A stretch of 64,000 nucleotides of DNA from DASXVU01 sp963732855 (GCA_963732855.1 CAVTBB010000001.1:124001-188000), one strand, 5' to 3'. Positions 18,910 through 28,888 are shown, numbered from the stretch's first letter. The notes: generated by a model not told the origin, from the letters alone. Program-made: numbers and translations.

Positions 18910-19213
18910 AAGGCCAGGAGAGGGAGGGCGGCTGACGGTAGGACTTCGGTCCAGCTGAGGAAGTTCCCCACTCCATGAGAAATGTGGACTGCATAAGCGG
19001 TCGGGCGAGAGCCCGGGCAAGGGCGCAGAAACGACACAGCCTCGATCAAAGGATGATCCGTTAGACGGTGACGTTCTCGGGGACTTGGTGAAACGGCGAC
19101 ACCACACAGGAGCAAGCCCAAACAGCCGGAATGACAGCTCAGGACTGGCAGGTAGGGCGCTAAGTTGAATGCTGCCTGAAACAGAAAGGGGACTACTACC
19201 CTCACCTGGCACA
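18910..19213 (+). ncRNA. rnpB: RNase P RNA
   Basis: Catalytic RNA of RNase P, which matures tRNA 5' ends. The ends pair (GCCAGG with CCTGGC, GAGGG with CCCTC) to form P1. The universally conserved P4 strands are visible: GAGGAAGTTCCCC near 18958 and ACAGAAAGGGGACT near 19181. Other archaeal RNase P signatures are GCAGAAACGACACAGCC (19026), GGTGAAACGGCGACACC and AGGAGCAAGCCCAAACAGCC (19109). A TATA-like AATATTAAT lies about 25 nt before the presumed 5' end. Exact ends are inferred from P1 pairing. Confidence 0.93.
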
Positions 19214-19506
19214 ATATCTTCCATATGTAAGGGATAACGAACTTTCGCAATTTTCGCGGATTCAGCGGAAGTCGCGTTCTCGGAGCTTCGATTTCATTTT
19301 ACATCAATTGCTAGTGACTGGCATTGTCACGCACCGAAAGCATGAACAACGAAACTTCGTCTTAATGACCCCTCTATTTCCGCTGCAAACCTCATTATTT
19401 TCGCCTTTTCTACGGAATATTACGGTTTTTCCGATTTGAAATCGGGCAACGGGTATCAATGCACTAACGTAAGGGTGTATAGCAAGGGTGAAAGGAGCGG
19501 GGATTC

Positions 19507-19980
19507 ATGAAAATATCGTCTGGAAAGCTATATCTGATTGAGGAGAGAGTGCCATTGAGAACACATCAACTGCTGAGGAAGGAACTGGCTCGAGGCCGAG
19601 CAGCGCTTTATATTTCGAAGCATTCGCCAAGCCAGCTAGGAATGCAGTTCAGCCTGAACTCTGATCCATTGCAGACCAAGTGGTTGACCCCCAGACCCGA
19701 GAGCAGCTGCATACCGCCCATGAACCTGCAGAAGTTCGAGGAAAACGTCAAGGAATTCCTGAAGCAGAACCACGATGGAATCGTCGTTCTGAATGGGGTT
19801 GATGTCCTAGAGATGTGGAATGGCAGCAGGCCTGTGCTTGATGTGATCAAGAAGGTCCAGATGGAGCTGAAGACCGGGGAGGGCAATTTCATCATCAGCC
19901 TTGACCCTAAGAACCATTACCAAACCAGCCTTAGCGCCTTGGAGAAGGCATCGGACGAGGTCGTCTACCCGACGGTGTAA
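19507..19980 (+). CDS. DUF835-domain protein
   Basis: A 157-residue protein resembling the archaeal DUF835 family: GKLYLIEERVP, LYISKHSPSQLG, a middle segment with KWLTPRP, and DGIVVLNGVDVLEMWNGSRPVLDVIKKVQ. DUF835 looks like a degenerate RecA-type fold; the hydrophobic strand followed by D or GVD resembles a Walker B strand, but no P-loop is present. Two further DUF835 genes lie at 28889 and 29439. AAAGGAG precedes ATG 19507. Function unknown; in other archaea the domain is often fused to signalling proteins. Confidence 0.75.
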   Translation: MKISSGKLYLIEERVPLRTHQLLRKELARGRAALYISKHSPSQLGMQFSLNSDPLQTKWLTPRPESSCIPPMNLQKFEENVKEFLKQNHDGIVVLNGVDVLEMWNGSRPVLDVIKKVQMELKTGEGNFIISLDPKNHYQTSLSALEKASDEVVYPTV

Positions 19981-20058
19981 ACCCCTAGGCCTCAATCTCC
20001 ATTTTCCATCCTTTTACCGACCAGCATCTTTGATATCCGGGCTTGCAGTTCAGGTAGC

Positions 20059-20868
20059 ATGCTGACCGATCTTGCTGCACTCGCGGACAAGGTGAGAAAG
20101 GATTCCATTTCAGGTTCATCGGAGACAGCCATATATGTCCTGAAATCCCTCCATGAGATTCTCAGCAACAACATGACCAGTCGCGACCAGTTGTTTGATT
20201 TTTCAAATCTCTTAAGGGAAGCAAAGCCCGCGATGGCACCATTGTATAACATCGCCCGGATGATGGAAGCGGCGGCCAATGATCCAGAACCGACCCAGGC
20301 AGCACTGCTCTCGGTGGAAAGGGTGACGGCTAATGAGAAGTCAGCGAACGACCGTATAGCTGACAATGCCGAGGGAAGGATCGAAGGGACGATCATCACC
20401 TTGTCATACTCGGGAACGGTCACGAACGTTCTGAGATTGTGTGCGAATAAAAAAGAAATCAAAGTTATCGTGGCTGAATCGTTCCCGTTAGGTGAGGGGC
20501 GAAGGACCGCTGAGATACTTTCTAGTGCTGGCATCGATACGGCTCTCGTCGCCGATTCCTTGGTTTTTGCCGAGGCAAGGAATTCCGACCTCTGCCTGGT
20601 CGGAGCTGACGCCATAATGCCTCAAGCCTTGATCAACAAGGTAGGAACTTACGGGATGGCATTGGCTGCGATGCAGGCCGGCATACCCACGTATGTTGTT
20701 TCCAGCACCTTGAAGATAACGTCTGAGCTGAAACCGGATTGGATGATCGAGCAACTAAAGGACGGCAAGCTGACGGAGCGGAGCCAACTTTTTGAACCAA
20801 CGCCTCTTGAGCTTTTCACCGAGGTGGTGACCGAACTGGGGATTTCGAAGCCAGGCCGACTATTCTAA
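20059..20868 (+). CDS. Initiation factor 2B-family protein (eIF2B alpha-like)
   Basis: A 269-residue member of the IF-2B superfamily, which includes eIF2B alpha/beta/delta, methylthioribose-1-phosphate isomerase and ribose-1,5-bisphosphate isomerase. The N-terminal 110 residues are helical. The Rossmann-like C-terminal half shows TIITLSYSGTVTNVLRL, KVIVAESFPLGEGRRTAEILSSAG, LCLVGADAIMPQALINKVGTYGMALAA and IPTYVVSST. It may be archaeal aIF2B-like or a sugar-phosphate isomerase; the sequence alone does not decide. It lies 78 bp downstream of the DUF835 gene. Confidence 0.82.
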   Translation: MLTDLAALADKVRKDSISGSSETAIYVLKSLHEILSNNMTSRDQLFDFSNLLREAKPAMAPLYNIARMMEAAANDPEPTQAALLSVERVTANEKSANDRIADNAEGRIEGTIITLSYSGTVTNVLRLCANKKEIKVIVAESFPLGEGRRTAEILSSAGIDTALVADSLVFAEARNSDLCLVGADAIMPQALINKVGTYGMALAAMQAGIPTYVVSSTLKITSELKPDWMIEQLKDGKLTERSQLFEPTPLELFTEVVTELGISKPGRLF

Positions 20869-21105
20869 TCACTTACCGCCGATCATCTGCACGAACTGCT
20901 TGACGTGATAGTCCCACTCGGTGGTGACGATGTCGATCTCACTGTCCTTTTCGCCACAGGCGGTGACAGTGACCCCGCCGCCACCGCCTTCCATGCAGAT
21001 GCTACCCAGGTCCTCGCTGACGACCGTAAGTCCCAGCTTACCAAAATAGGTCTTCGCTTTGGCGATCACTTTCTCAGGCGGGAGTTTGCTGCTTGCCCCG
21101 TAACG
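20869..21105 (-). CDS. Conserved small hypothetical protein
   Basis: A 78-residue alpha/beta protein: GASSKLPPEKVIAKAKTYFGKLGLTVVSEDLG, ICMEGGGGGVTVTAC, EIDIVTTEWDYHVKQFVQMI. The helix, glycine-rich strand and closing EWDYxVKxFxxxI look conserved and are not an accident of the opposite strand. No function is known. ATG 21105 is chosen because the folded part starts there; the frame can extend to 21213, but the added text is proline/glycine-rich and lies under the nrdJ promoter. It is convergent with the IF2B-like gene, ending at the base after its stop. Confidence 0.6.
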   Translation of the reverse strand, partial: RYGASSKLPPEKVIAKAKTYFGKLGLTVVSEDLGSICMEGGGGGVTVTACGEKDSEIDIVTTEWDYHVKQFVQMIGGK

Positions 21106-21215
21106 CATACCAGATACCTGAAAACGGTAGTGGCTCGGTGAGTACTTAATCCCTCCCCGCGAGGGACAGCCAGCCTCAATAGGTTTATGCCCTTTGAGCT
21201 CCAAACTGGACAACG

Positions 21216-22964
21216 ATGTCCGGAAATTTCCCTGCGCTGAGCGAGAACGCGCTGAAAGTGCTAGAGATGAGGTATCTGCTCAAAAGCAGGACCGGCAAGG
21301 TCGTCGAGACGCCTGAGGAGATGTTCTGGCGCATCGCCCGCAATGTGGCTTCCATAGATCATTTCTACAGGGATAGGGACGCGGAAAAGGAGGGAAAGGA
21401 GTTCTACAGAATGATGCGCTCCTTGGAGTTCCTACCCAATTCTCCAACGATCATGAACGCGGGGACAGCGATGCAGCAACTGGCGGCGTGCTTCGTAATA
21501 CCGGTCGGGGATTCCATAGAACAGATATTCGACGCCCTCAAATGGGCTGCCATCATCCACCAGACCGGCGGGGGAACTGGATTTGCGTTCTCGCGGTTGA
21601 GGCCTTCGGGGGATTTCGTCTCCTCGACTGGCGGGACCGCCTCCGGTCCGACCTCGTTCATGAAAGTGTTCGACGTGGCTACAGACGCGGTAAAACAAGG
21701 CGGGCGTCGTCGCGGAGCAAATATGGGAGTGCTCCGGGTAGACCATCCGGACATCAAAGATTTCGTCCGAATGAAGGCCGATCTCAAGACCCTCTCAAAT
21801 TTCAACCTCTCCGTCGGTGTTACCGATGATTTCATGAATCGTGCGGCCGAAGGACGTCATCTCGAACTTATCAACCCCAGAAACTCAATCGAGGTCGGAA
21901 CTGTCCACGCCGGCTCGCTATTGGATGACATCTGTTCCTTGGCGTGGAACACTGGCGACCCTGGATTGATATTCTTGGACGAGATCAATCGGAAAAATCC
22001 CACCCCGAAGTTGGGAGAGATCGAATCCACCAACCCATGCGGAGAAGTCCCTCTTCTGCCTTTCGAGGCATGCAATCTAGGCTCGATCAATCTGGAACGA
22101 ATGTTGGTTGAGAAAAGAGGCCAGCACGAAATTGATTTTAATAAGCTGAAAGACACCGTAGATGCGGGGATCAGGTTCCTGGACAATGTCATCGACGTGA
22201 GCCGATACCCATTGAAACAGATCGACCTCATGGTCAAAGGGAACCGGAAGGTCGGGTTCGGGGTAATGGGGTTCGCCGACGTGTTGGTGAAGTTGGGTCT
22301 CCGTTATGGATCCAGTGGCTCGGAGCAGTTGGCGGAACGCATCATCAAGATAATAAGAGAACAGGCGGACGCGTCCTCCAAAGCCATAGGCGAACAGCGT
22401 GGCAGTTTCCCCAACATCGGGGCCAGTAAATTCCTTTCCCCCCGGCGTAATGCAACCGTTCTCAGCATCGCTCCCACCGGCACGATCTCGATGATCGCTA
22501 GCTGTTCTTCTGGGATAGAGCCTCACTTCGCATTGTATTTCGACAAGCACGTGCTTGACGGAGAGAAATTGAGGGAGAGGAACAATTTCTTCTTCCAAAA
22601 GATCGAACAACGGGGGTTGGACCCGAAACAGATCATGGAGCTTATGGCAAATAAAGGGTCAGCCCAGGGCATCAGTGTCATTCCAGACGACATTAGAGAT
22701 GTATTCGTTACTGCACATGACATCGAACCGACGAAACAGGTGCGAATGCAGTCGATCTTCCAGGAACATGTGGACAACGCGGTCTCGAAGACCATCAACC
22801 TGCCGGAGACGAGTTCGATAGAGGATGTGCGAATGATCTACACGTTGGCACATGAGCTTCACTGTAAGGGGATCACTGTTTATCGGGAAGGGACGAAACC
22901 AGGCCAGATATACACGGCAACAGGAAGAGGCGTCGGGTGCGCTTCATGCGGGCAATTGGTGTGA
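21216..22964 (+). CDS. nrdJ: Adenosylcobalamin-dependent (class II) ribonucleotide reductase
   Basis: Reduces ribonucleotides to deoxyribonucleotides using adenosylcobalamin. Recognised by FLPNSPTIMNAG, QLAACFVIPVGDSIEQIF, HQTGGGTGFAFSRLRP, GGRRRGANMGVLRVDHPDI, the active-site loop STNPCGEVPLL near residue 270, and SIAPTGTISMIA. The C-terminal GCASCG is the redox-active cysteine pair that re-reduces the active site. At 582 residues it is a short class II form without an N-terminal ATP-cone, so ATP/dATP activity control is probably absent. Oxygen-independent, fitting an anaerobe with abundant corrinoids. Confidence 0.95.
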   Translation: MSGNFPALSENALKVLEMRYLLKSRTGKVVETPEEMFWRIARNVASIDHFYRDRDAEKEGKEFYRMMRSLEFLPNSPTIMNAGTAMQQLAACFVIPVGDSIEQIFDALKWAAIIHQTGGGTGFAFSRLRPSGDFVSSTGGTASGPTSFMKVFDVATDAVKQGGRRRGANMGVLRVDHPDIKDFVRMKADLKTLSNFNLSVGVTDDFMNRAAEGRHLELINPRNSIEVGTVHAGSLLDDICSLAWNTGDPGLIFLDEINRKNPTPKLGEIESTNPCGEVPLLPFEACNLGSINLERMLVEKRGQHEIDFNKLKDTVDAGIRFLDNVIDVSRYPLKQIDLMVKGNRKVGFGVMGFADVLVKLGLRYGSSGSEQLAERIIKIIREQADASSKAIGEQRGSFPNIGASKFLSPRRNATVLSIAPTGTISMIASCSSGIEPHFALYFDKHVLDGEKLRERNNFFFQKIEQRGLDPKQIMELMANKGSAQGISVIPDDIRDVFVTAHDIEPTKQVRMQSIFQEHVDNAVSKTINLPETSSIEDVRMIYTLAHELHCKGITVYREGTKPGQIYTATGRGVGCASCGQLV

Positions 22965-23254
22965 TCGGTTCGTCGCATGACCGCATAACCGAACTAATGA
23001 TAATAATTCGATATCATGAATATCAGCTGTGATAGCCATTTTGATGGCATTTATATTCTAAAACATGCAATGTATAATCAGAAAGGAAGTCCAATCAAAG
23101 TCAAGATTATTTCTTGACCAGCCGACTTCGTCGATTGAGACTCCTCTCCCCCAATATTTCCCCCTAGGAATACGAAGTCGGTACTTTTTCTGCATTGAAC
23201 GATTTACACCGTGACCGATTAGAAAAGGGTGTTAAGAGGTTTAGTTGTGGGGTC
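22965..23254. other. Convergent intergenic region with long-loop hairpin
   Basis: No gene is supported. CCGACTTCGT (23122-23131) and ACGAAGTCGG (23172-23181) form a perfect 10-bp inverted repeat with a 40-nt loop, followed on the plus strand by TACTTTTTC. Lying between the convergent ends of nrdJ and the FtsX-type permease, it may help end transcription or mark a small RNA. Confidence 0.35.
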
Positions 23255-26248
23255 TTACTCGAAGCGCAAGACCTCGGCAGGTGCCACTTTCGCAGCTCCA
23301 CGCGCCGCGGGAATGACGCAAAGTACCGTGGCCAGGAATGCTGCCAGTCCCAGAGAGACGATCGGGACCCAGGCAATTACGAAATCCATTCCCATGCCTT
23401 TCAGGAACAGGTCCCAGATATCGTACCCGACAACGATCCCAAGCCCTGTCCCTATCGCTATTCCGAGCGCCGAGATGAATGCTGATTCGATCGCGAAATT
23501 CATCATCACCATTCGTCTCGTATAACCCATTGCCCGCATCATGCCGATCTCCAGGCGCCTTTCGTGGATGGAACGGATGGTTATGATACCGAGTCCAGAG
23601 ACCCCGATCACCAGACCCATGCTGAGGAACGCCTGGAACAGCGTCATGAAGCTGTCGATGGTGCCTGTTATCTGCTTTGCCAACGTCTTGATGGCAATGG
23701 TCTGCACTCCGAACGCCACGAACTCCTGCTTGAACAGCGCCGCTTGATGGTCCACATCCATACCGGGAGCGAACGTCACCAGGAATAGGCTGTAACCGGT
23801 CGGGTGGTAGGTGTCGTTGAACGATGAGGCCGAGATGAACACGCCGTTCAGGTTGCTCTGCTTCATGAACCCGATGACGGTCACGTTCTTGACCGTAAGA
23901 TCGCCCGATACCATGGTGAACTGCTGCCCGACGTTGAGCGCGCTCGGCGTGCTGCCGCCAAAGCCGAAATTGTTTGCGGATGGATACTTCGATCCGTCCA
24001 AGATCACCAGTGAACTGTTCTGATGGATAGCCGCCCACACGTCCTCCTCATGGGGGTAGACGGTGTTGTTCCAAGCGGTAAGCGGATAATTACCCAGTTT
24101 GTTGAAGTTCTCCCCTACTCCAGCGACCATATAGGTGAACGATCTCGCTTCCACTGTTCCATTCTTGTCGGTATTCAGATATTGCACCATCACATTGGTC
24201 GTGGACAGCGCCATCATCACCGAAATGTTCTCCTTTGCCAGGGGACCTGCTGTCGTGTTGACGTGTTCCCACGGATCGTAGGTGATCGGAGACATGCTGA
24301 AACCGATCACATCGAAACCTCCTGACGTCTCGCTTACCATTTTGGTTACGCCCACACCAAGCATTCCGGTCATCATCGACAGTGCCGTTATGGTGAAGAT
24401 CACGATGGCAAAGATGAAAATGCTGATGCCAGTCCTGAAGTGCGCCTTCAACGGGTATGATATCGAGGTCTTTATGACCGCCCGGTACCCGTTCTTGAAG
24501 CGGAATATCGCGGTGAAGAAGGAAACGAAGACCTTCGAGTTGAACATCACGATCAGCAGGCATGCCACGATCATGAACAGGCCTGAGACGATCAACATCT
24601 CGATTCCAGAGGGATAGCCGAATATCTCGAAATCACCCTTGGGCAGCCAGACGAACATGACGGCCAAGCCGGCGATGACCCACGCCGCCCGGTCGCCGAT
24701 GAAGCGACGGAACACAAGGCCGGTGGAAATGCACATGATCGACAGCCCGCTCGCCGCCGGGGCGAGACTTCTCTGGCTGATCCCAAACACCATCAGAACG
24801 AGACCGAGGGCAAAGATCCCCAATCCTGACCTGAATGCCTTCTTGTCCTCCTTTCTGACCGGTGGTTCCGGAATGTTCCGGATGGCCCGTACGATGTTCA
24901 GGTTGGATATCCTGCGGGTCACGATGTAGACGGTCACGATGGTGATCATGAACCCGGCCGCGAACGATATCGCAATGGAGAAGAACGAGAAGGTGAAGTA
25001 GTTGCTCAAGTTGACATCCCCAAACATTGGCATGCCAGATATTCCGAGGATGATGATGCCTGCCATCAGAATGCCCACGACCATTCCGATCCCGGCTGCC
25101 ACACAGGCGTAGACCAGACCTTCATAGACGAAAAGTTTTCTCAGGTGGTTCTTCTTCATGCCGATGGCACGGGACATGCCCATCTCGCTCTTCCTCTCCT
25201 CACCCAGCATCGTGAATATATTCACAATCAGGAGCAATCCAGCTATTACCGAGAACGAACCGAGCACGAAGAACATCGATGTGAACTGGCTAAGGTTGCT
25301 GCGACCATCATCGAGCATCTCTTTCTTGTCCAATTCGATCTTCATCCCGGTGCCGGGCATGAGGTCGGCAATGCTTCCCTTGATATCCTCTCGTACCTGG
25401 ACGGAATAGCCGAACGGGTCGCTCCCCTTCGGCTCCACCGATACCAGGACGGTGTTAACCATTCCTGGATGGCCGGTGAATAATTGGGCCGCGGTGAGGT
25501 TCATGAAGACGTTGGCATTCGAGTTGAAGCCGCCGAACTTGTCCCCGGTCACGATCTTATCCACGGTGGAAACCATCGGAATCCCCTGATAGAACAGGAT
25601 TACCTTGTCGCCCTCTCCGGCGTTCAGGTCTACCGCAGCCTTCTCGTTGATGATGACCGTACCGAGCGCCGGCATCGTGTAGATAGAATTCCCGTCCTTA
25701 TCCACCAGCCCGCCAAAGTCAGTGAGGGCCTTATTGTCCATGCCCAGCAGGACCACGGAAGGCGAGAACAACAGGGTCCGATTATCTCGAATGGATATGC
25801 TTGACAGGATAAGCGTGTCAACAGCCCTGACATGCTGAGTGGAGCTGATGTTCGAGGTCAGCGGCGCAATCTCCGTCGTATTGTAATAGACAAGTGACCC
25901 GACGTTGACCGACTGCAGTTCGAAATCGACCTGACCCATTCCTCTTGTGACCTGGTCAGTGATCATATTGTCCATCGTATCCCCAACCACGAATGATGCG
26001 GAGATGATGGCCGTTCCGACCATTAGTCCTCCAATCACCAGGGCGGTCGTTCCGGGACGACGGATGACATTCCTTATCGACATGCGGAACAAGATCTTGT
26101 TTCCGTTGGCGTCGACGAGGATCATGATCACGATTAGCACGACGACCGCCACAAGGGCATACGCCAGCGGAAGGAGCAAGAAAGGAAGCATCAGCACTGC
26201 AGCCGACACCAACATGACTAAAATGGACCGAACGTTCAAGCCGCTCAC
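23255..26248 (-). CDS. FtsX/MacB-type ABC transporter permease
   Basis: Large membrane permease of 997 residues. The N-terminus has two extra hydrophobic helices (about 7-48) before the usual SIRNVIRRPGTTALVIGGLMVGTAIIS helix. Two FtsX domains follow: one near 330-450 (FVLGSFSVIAGLLLIVNIFTMLGEERKSEMGMSRAIGM) and one at the C-terminus (MGLVIGVSGLGIITIRSIHERRLEIGMMRAMGYTRRMVM). Each follows a large extracytoplasmic domain. Such systems extrude lipids, peptides or lipoproteins, or act in signalling; the substrate is unknown. The GTG start overlaps the ATPase gene stop (GTGA), giving translational coupling. Confidence 0.9.
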   Translation of the reverse strand: MSGLNVRSILVMLVSAAVLMLPFLLLPLAYALVAVVVLIVIMILVDANGNKILFRMSIRNVIRRPGTTALVIGGLMVGTAIISASFVVGDTMDNMITDQVTRGMGQVDFELQSVNVGSLVYYNTTEIAPLTSNISSTQHVRAVDTLILSSISIRDNRTLLFSPSVVLLGMDNKALTDFGGLVDKDGNSIYTMPALGTVIINEKAAVDLNAGEGDKVILFYQGIPMVSTVDKIVTGDKFGGFNSNANVFMNLTAAQLFTGHPGMVNTVLVSVEPKGSDPFGYSVQVREDIKGSIADLMPGTGMKIELDKKEMLDDGRSNLSQFTSMFFVLGSFSVIAGLLLIVNIFTMLGEERKSEMGMSRAIGMKKNHLRKLFVYEGLVYACVAAGIGMVVGILMAGIIILGISGMPMFGDVNLSNYFTFSFFSIAISFAAGFMITIVTVYIVTRRISNLNIVRAIRNIPEPPVRKEDKKAFRSGLGIFALGLVLMVFGISQRSLAPAASGLSIMCISTGLVFRRFIGDRAAWVIAGLAVMFVWLPKGDFEIFGYPSGIEMLIVSGLFMIVACLLIVMFNSKVFVSFFTAIFRFKNGYRAVIKTSISYPLKAHFRTGISIFIFAIVIFTITALSMMTGMLGVGVTKMVSETSGGFDVIGFSMSPITYDPWEHVNTTAGPLAKENISVMMALSTTNVMVQYLNTDKNGTVEARSFTYMVAGVGENFNKLGNYPLTAWNNTVYPHEEDVWAAIHQNSSLVILDGSKYPSANNFGFGGSTPSALNVGQQFTMVSGDLTVKNVTVIGFMKQSNLNGVFISASSFNDTYHPTGYSLFLVTFAPGMDVDHQAALFKQEFVAFGVQTIAIKTLAKQITGTIDSFMTLFQAFLSMGLVIGVSGLGIITIRSIHERRLEIGMMRAMGYTRRMVMMNFAIESAFISALGIAIGTGLGIVVGYDIWDLFLKGMGMDFVIAWVPIVSLGLAAFLATVLCVIPAARGAAKVAPAEVLRFE

Positions 26249-26964
26249 CCCATCTCTTTAATCTCTTTGGCGATGTTATCCACATGTCCGTTAGTGGAGA
26301 TTACCTGTCCGTCTCTCATGTGGATGATCCGATCGCACTTGGCACCGACCTCAGGATCATGGGTAACGATGACAAATGTCTCTCCCACATCCTTGTTGAG
26401 TTGCCGCATCAGAGCCACGATATCATCGGCGGTCTTCTTGTCCAGATCGCCGGTCGGCTCATCGGCCCATACCAATGCCGGTCTGTTTGCCAAAGCACGT
26501 GCGATGGTTACCCTTTGCCTCTCCCCCCCGGAAAGGGATGCCGGTCGCAGAATTGCCCTTTCCTTGAGCCCAACAAGCTCAAGGAGCTCCATGGCCCTCT
26601 TCTTGGCCACGGACGGATCCTCACCGCATATCAACAGAGGAAGTTCCACGTTCTCACTGGCGGTGAGCACCGGCAATAGATTGTAGAATTGAAATACGAA
26701 TCCCATTTTCCTGGCACGGAAGTTTGTCTTCGCATCGTCATTCATCGATGTTAGGTCTTTTCCTTCGATCAGGATCTTGCCTGAGGTCACATCATCGATG
26801 CCAGAGAGACAGTTGAGCAATGTAGTCTTTCCACATCCAGACGGTCCCATGATCGCCACCATCTCTCCCTTTTCGATGTCAATGCTGAGACCTTTTAGAG
26901 CGTGAACGGTGACGTTGCCGGTTACGTATGTCTTCTTGACTTCCTCGGTATGGATGATAGGCAT
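26245..26964 (-). CDS. ABC transporter ATP-binding protein (LolD/MacB-like)
   Basis: ATPase subunit for the downstream FtsX-type permease. The Walker A motif is GPSGCGKTTLLNCLSG near residue 45, the signature is ASLSGGERQRVTIARALA, and Walker B is LVWADEPTGDLD. The H-loop is seen in VTHDPE. The length of 239 residues is standard. ATG 26964 is chosen because GGTGG lies 8 nt upstream; the frame extends to 27015 without a ribosome site. The gene overlaps the permease start by four bases. Confidence 0.93.
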   Translation of the reverse strand: MPIIHTEEVKKTYVTGNVTVHALKGLSIDIEKGEMVAIMGPSGCGKTTLLNCLSGIDDVTSGKILIEGKDLTSMNDDAKTNFRARKMGFVFQFYNLLPVLTASENVELPLLICGEDPSVAKKRAMELLELVGLKERAILRPASLSGGERQRVTIARALANRPALVWADEPTGDLDKKTADDIVALMRQLNKDVGETFVIVTHDPEVGAKCDRIIHMRDGQVISTNGHVDNIAKEIKEMG

Positions 26965-27244
26965 TGATGACCACCTTGATGGGTAACGTTGCATTTGGAC
27001 TAAGCTATATAACATCTTGCCACTAACTTCTCTACTTATTGATGCTGTCCATCATCCCGAAATCTAGGTGTAAAAACCATCTGAAAACAGCGAGTCAAAT
27101 ACCTAAGACAAATCAGTCAATCGAAATGGCAATTGTCGAAGTCAGTTTATTATTTGGCTGTCTGTCAAATTCTTTTGAGATATAATAATGCACATATTAG
27201 TACATCATTACTCAAAATTGTTATATATTCCCCTTTTCATTATC

Positions 27245-28570
27245 ATGGACATGACGTTCAGACCTGAAGATATCAGGATCAATTTGGGTATGGAAGAGAT
27301 TCCAAAGAAATGGTACAACATCGCTGCAGATTCACCAGTACCGATTCCCCCTCCTTCCGACCCGGCCACAGGAAGGCCGTTGCCTCCTGAGGCACTGGAA
27401 GCGATCTTCCCAAAAAGCATCATCGCCCAGGAAATGTCCACCGAACGCTACATCGATATCCCTGAAGAGGTACGGCTGGCATATGCACGGCTGTGCAGGC
27501 CGAGCCCGCTCCAGAGGGCGATACGCCTTGAGGAGGCGCTGAATACCCCGGCAAAGATCTACTTCAAGAGGGAGGACCTGAGCCCGACTGGCAGCCACAA
27601 GCCGAACTCGGCCGTCCCGCAGGCATATTATAACATGGTAGCAGGCACCGAGAACCTGACCACGGAAACCGGAGCTGGACAGTGGGGGTCGTCACTGGCC
27701 CTATCTTGCGCATTGTTCGACATGAACTGCACGGTCTTCATGGTCCGCTCCAGCTATGACCAGAAGCCGTACCGGCGCTACGTCATGGAAACATATGGAT
27801 CGACCGTCCATGCGTCGCCGAGCCCTGTTACCAACTATGGCAGGCAGGTCCTGAAGGCCAATCCGAACAACGGGGGATCATTGGGAATCGCTATCTCCGA
27901 GGCCGTTGAGATGGCAGTCTCCACCAAGAACACCAAATACTCGCTCGGAAGCGTCCTCAACCACGTTATGTTGCACCAGACGGTCATTGGCGAGGAGGTT
28001 CTTGCCCAACTTAAGAAGATCGACACTGTGCCAGACTACATGGTAGCTTGTGTGGGCGGTGGAAGCAACTTCGCTGGATTCACCTTCCCCATGCTTGGCC
28101 ATAAGATCAAGAAGAAGTGCGATACCCAGTTCATCGCCTGCGAACCGAAGTCGGTTCCGTCGATGACGAAGGGCGATTATCGCTTCGATTTCGGGGATAC
28201 GGCGGGCATGACCCCGTTGCTCAAGATGTACACCATGGGCAAGGACTTTATGCCTTCACCGATCCATGCGGGCGGTCTGAGATACCACGGCATGGCGCCC
28301 ACGGTAAGCTTGATGGCAAACCTGGGCTACGTTCAGGCGAGGTCATACGAACAGACCGAGACGTTCGAGGCAGGCATCATGTTCGCCAAGGCGGAGGGCA
28401 TCATCCCGGCCCCGGAATCAACACACGCCATCAGATGCGCAATCGACCTCGCCCTGGAAGCAAAGAAGAACAACGAGGAGAAGGTCATAGTCTTCAACCT
28501 ATCTGGACATGGGTTGATGGACATGAGCGGATATGCTCAATATCTGAGCGGAAAAATGACGAATGCGTAA
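27245..28570 (+). CDS. trpB2: TrpB2-type tryptophan synthase beta chain
   Basis: PLP-dependent enzyme of the TrpB2 branch, making tryptophan from serine and indole. KREDLSPTGSHKPNSA contains the PLP lysine (HK), TETGAGQWGSSLA is the substrate-binding loop, and CVGGGSNFAGF is the glycine loop for the PLP phosphate. The long N-terminal segment and VPIPPPSDPATGRPLPPEALEAIFP are typical of TrpB2 rather than TrpB1. No trpA is nearby, as is common for trpB2. TTATATATT at 27220-27228 is about 25 nt before ATG 27245, so a leaderless transcript is likely; the start could be the next ATG at 27251. Confidence 0.93.
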   Translation: MDMTFRPEDIRINLGMEEIPKKWYNIAADSPVPIPPPSDPATGRPLPPEALEAIFPKSIIAQEMSTERYIDIPEEVRLAYARLCRPSPLQRAIRLEEALNTPAKIYFKREDLSPTGSHKPNSAVPQAYYNMVAGTENLTTETGAGQWGSSLALSCALFDMNCTVFMVRSSYDQKPYRRYVMETYGSTVHASPSPVTNYGRQVLKANPNNGGSLGIAISEAVEMAVSTKNTKYSLGSVLNHVMLHQTVIGEEVLAQLKKIDTVPDYMVACVGGGSNFAGFTFPMLGHKIKKKCDTQFIACEPKSVPSMTKGDYRFDFGDTAGMTPLLKMYTMGKDFMPSPIHAGGLRYHGMAPTVSLMANLGYVQARSYEQTETFEAGIMFAKAEGIIPAPESTHAIRCAIDLALEAKKNNEEKVIVFNLSGHGLMDMSGYAQYLSGKMTNA

Positions 28571-28811
28571 GCGTTCCAGACAAAACCCTAGCAAACCTCT
28601 TATCCATCCTTTCTCTCAGGAATCGTGTGAAAGTTATCGCCGTTATGCTTTTCGATCTGATTCAGGTCTATAATACGGCAACGGCCTTGGTCTGTTACGG
28701 GAGCGGGATATTCAGGTCACGAATCGATATGGCGATCGGACCATTGTTGCATCCATGGCTTATTTGCTGGTGGCCTGCACCAATTCGGATCAAAAAAAGA
28801 CTCTGGGCGGT
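28571..28811. other. Intergenic region, no gene seen
   Basis: Open frames here have no recognisable protein text. It probably holds the trpB2 terminator, although no clear hairpin plus T run was found. Confidence 0.3.
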
Positions 28812-28844
28812 TGAAAGATAATGGCGAAGCTTTATTATCTTTCA
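28812..28844. promoter_or_regulatory. Perfect 11-bp inverted repeat upstream of a DUF835 gene
   Basis: TGAAAGATAAT (28812-28822) and ATTATCTTTCA (28834-28844) are exact reverse complements, separated by 11 bases. A TATA-like GATTATAG at 28848-28855 follows, and GTG 28889 lies about 40 nt further. The position just upstream of a TATA box suggests an operator for an activator, although a hairpin in an upstream transcript is possible. Confidence 0.5.
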
Positions 28845-28888
28845 TGGGATTATAGAATCTCCGACATTCTCTCCGAAGGTGCCATCTA

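Noticed and set aside
18897..19250. Minus-strand frames across 18.9-19.25 kb
   Set aside because: They overlay the RNase P RNA gene, recognised from its conserved P4 and P1 elements.
28117..28821. 234-codon plus-strand frame overlapping the trpB2 3' half
   Set aside because: Most of it lies inside trpB2 in another frame; the part beyond the trpB2 stop has no recognisable text or start signal.
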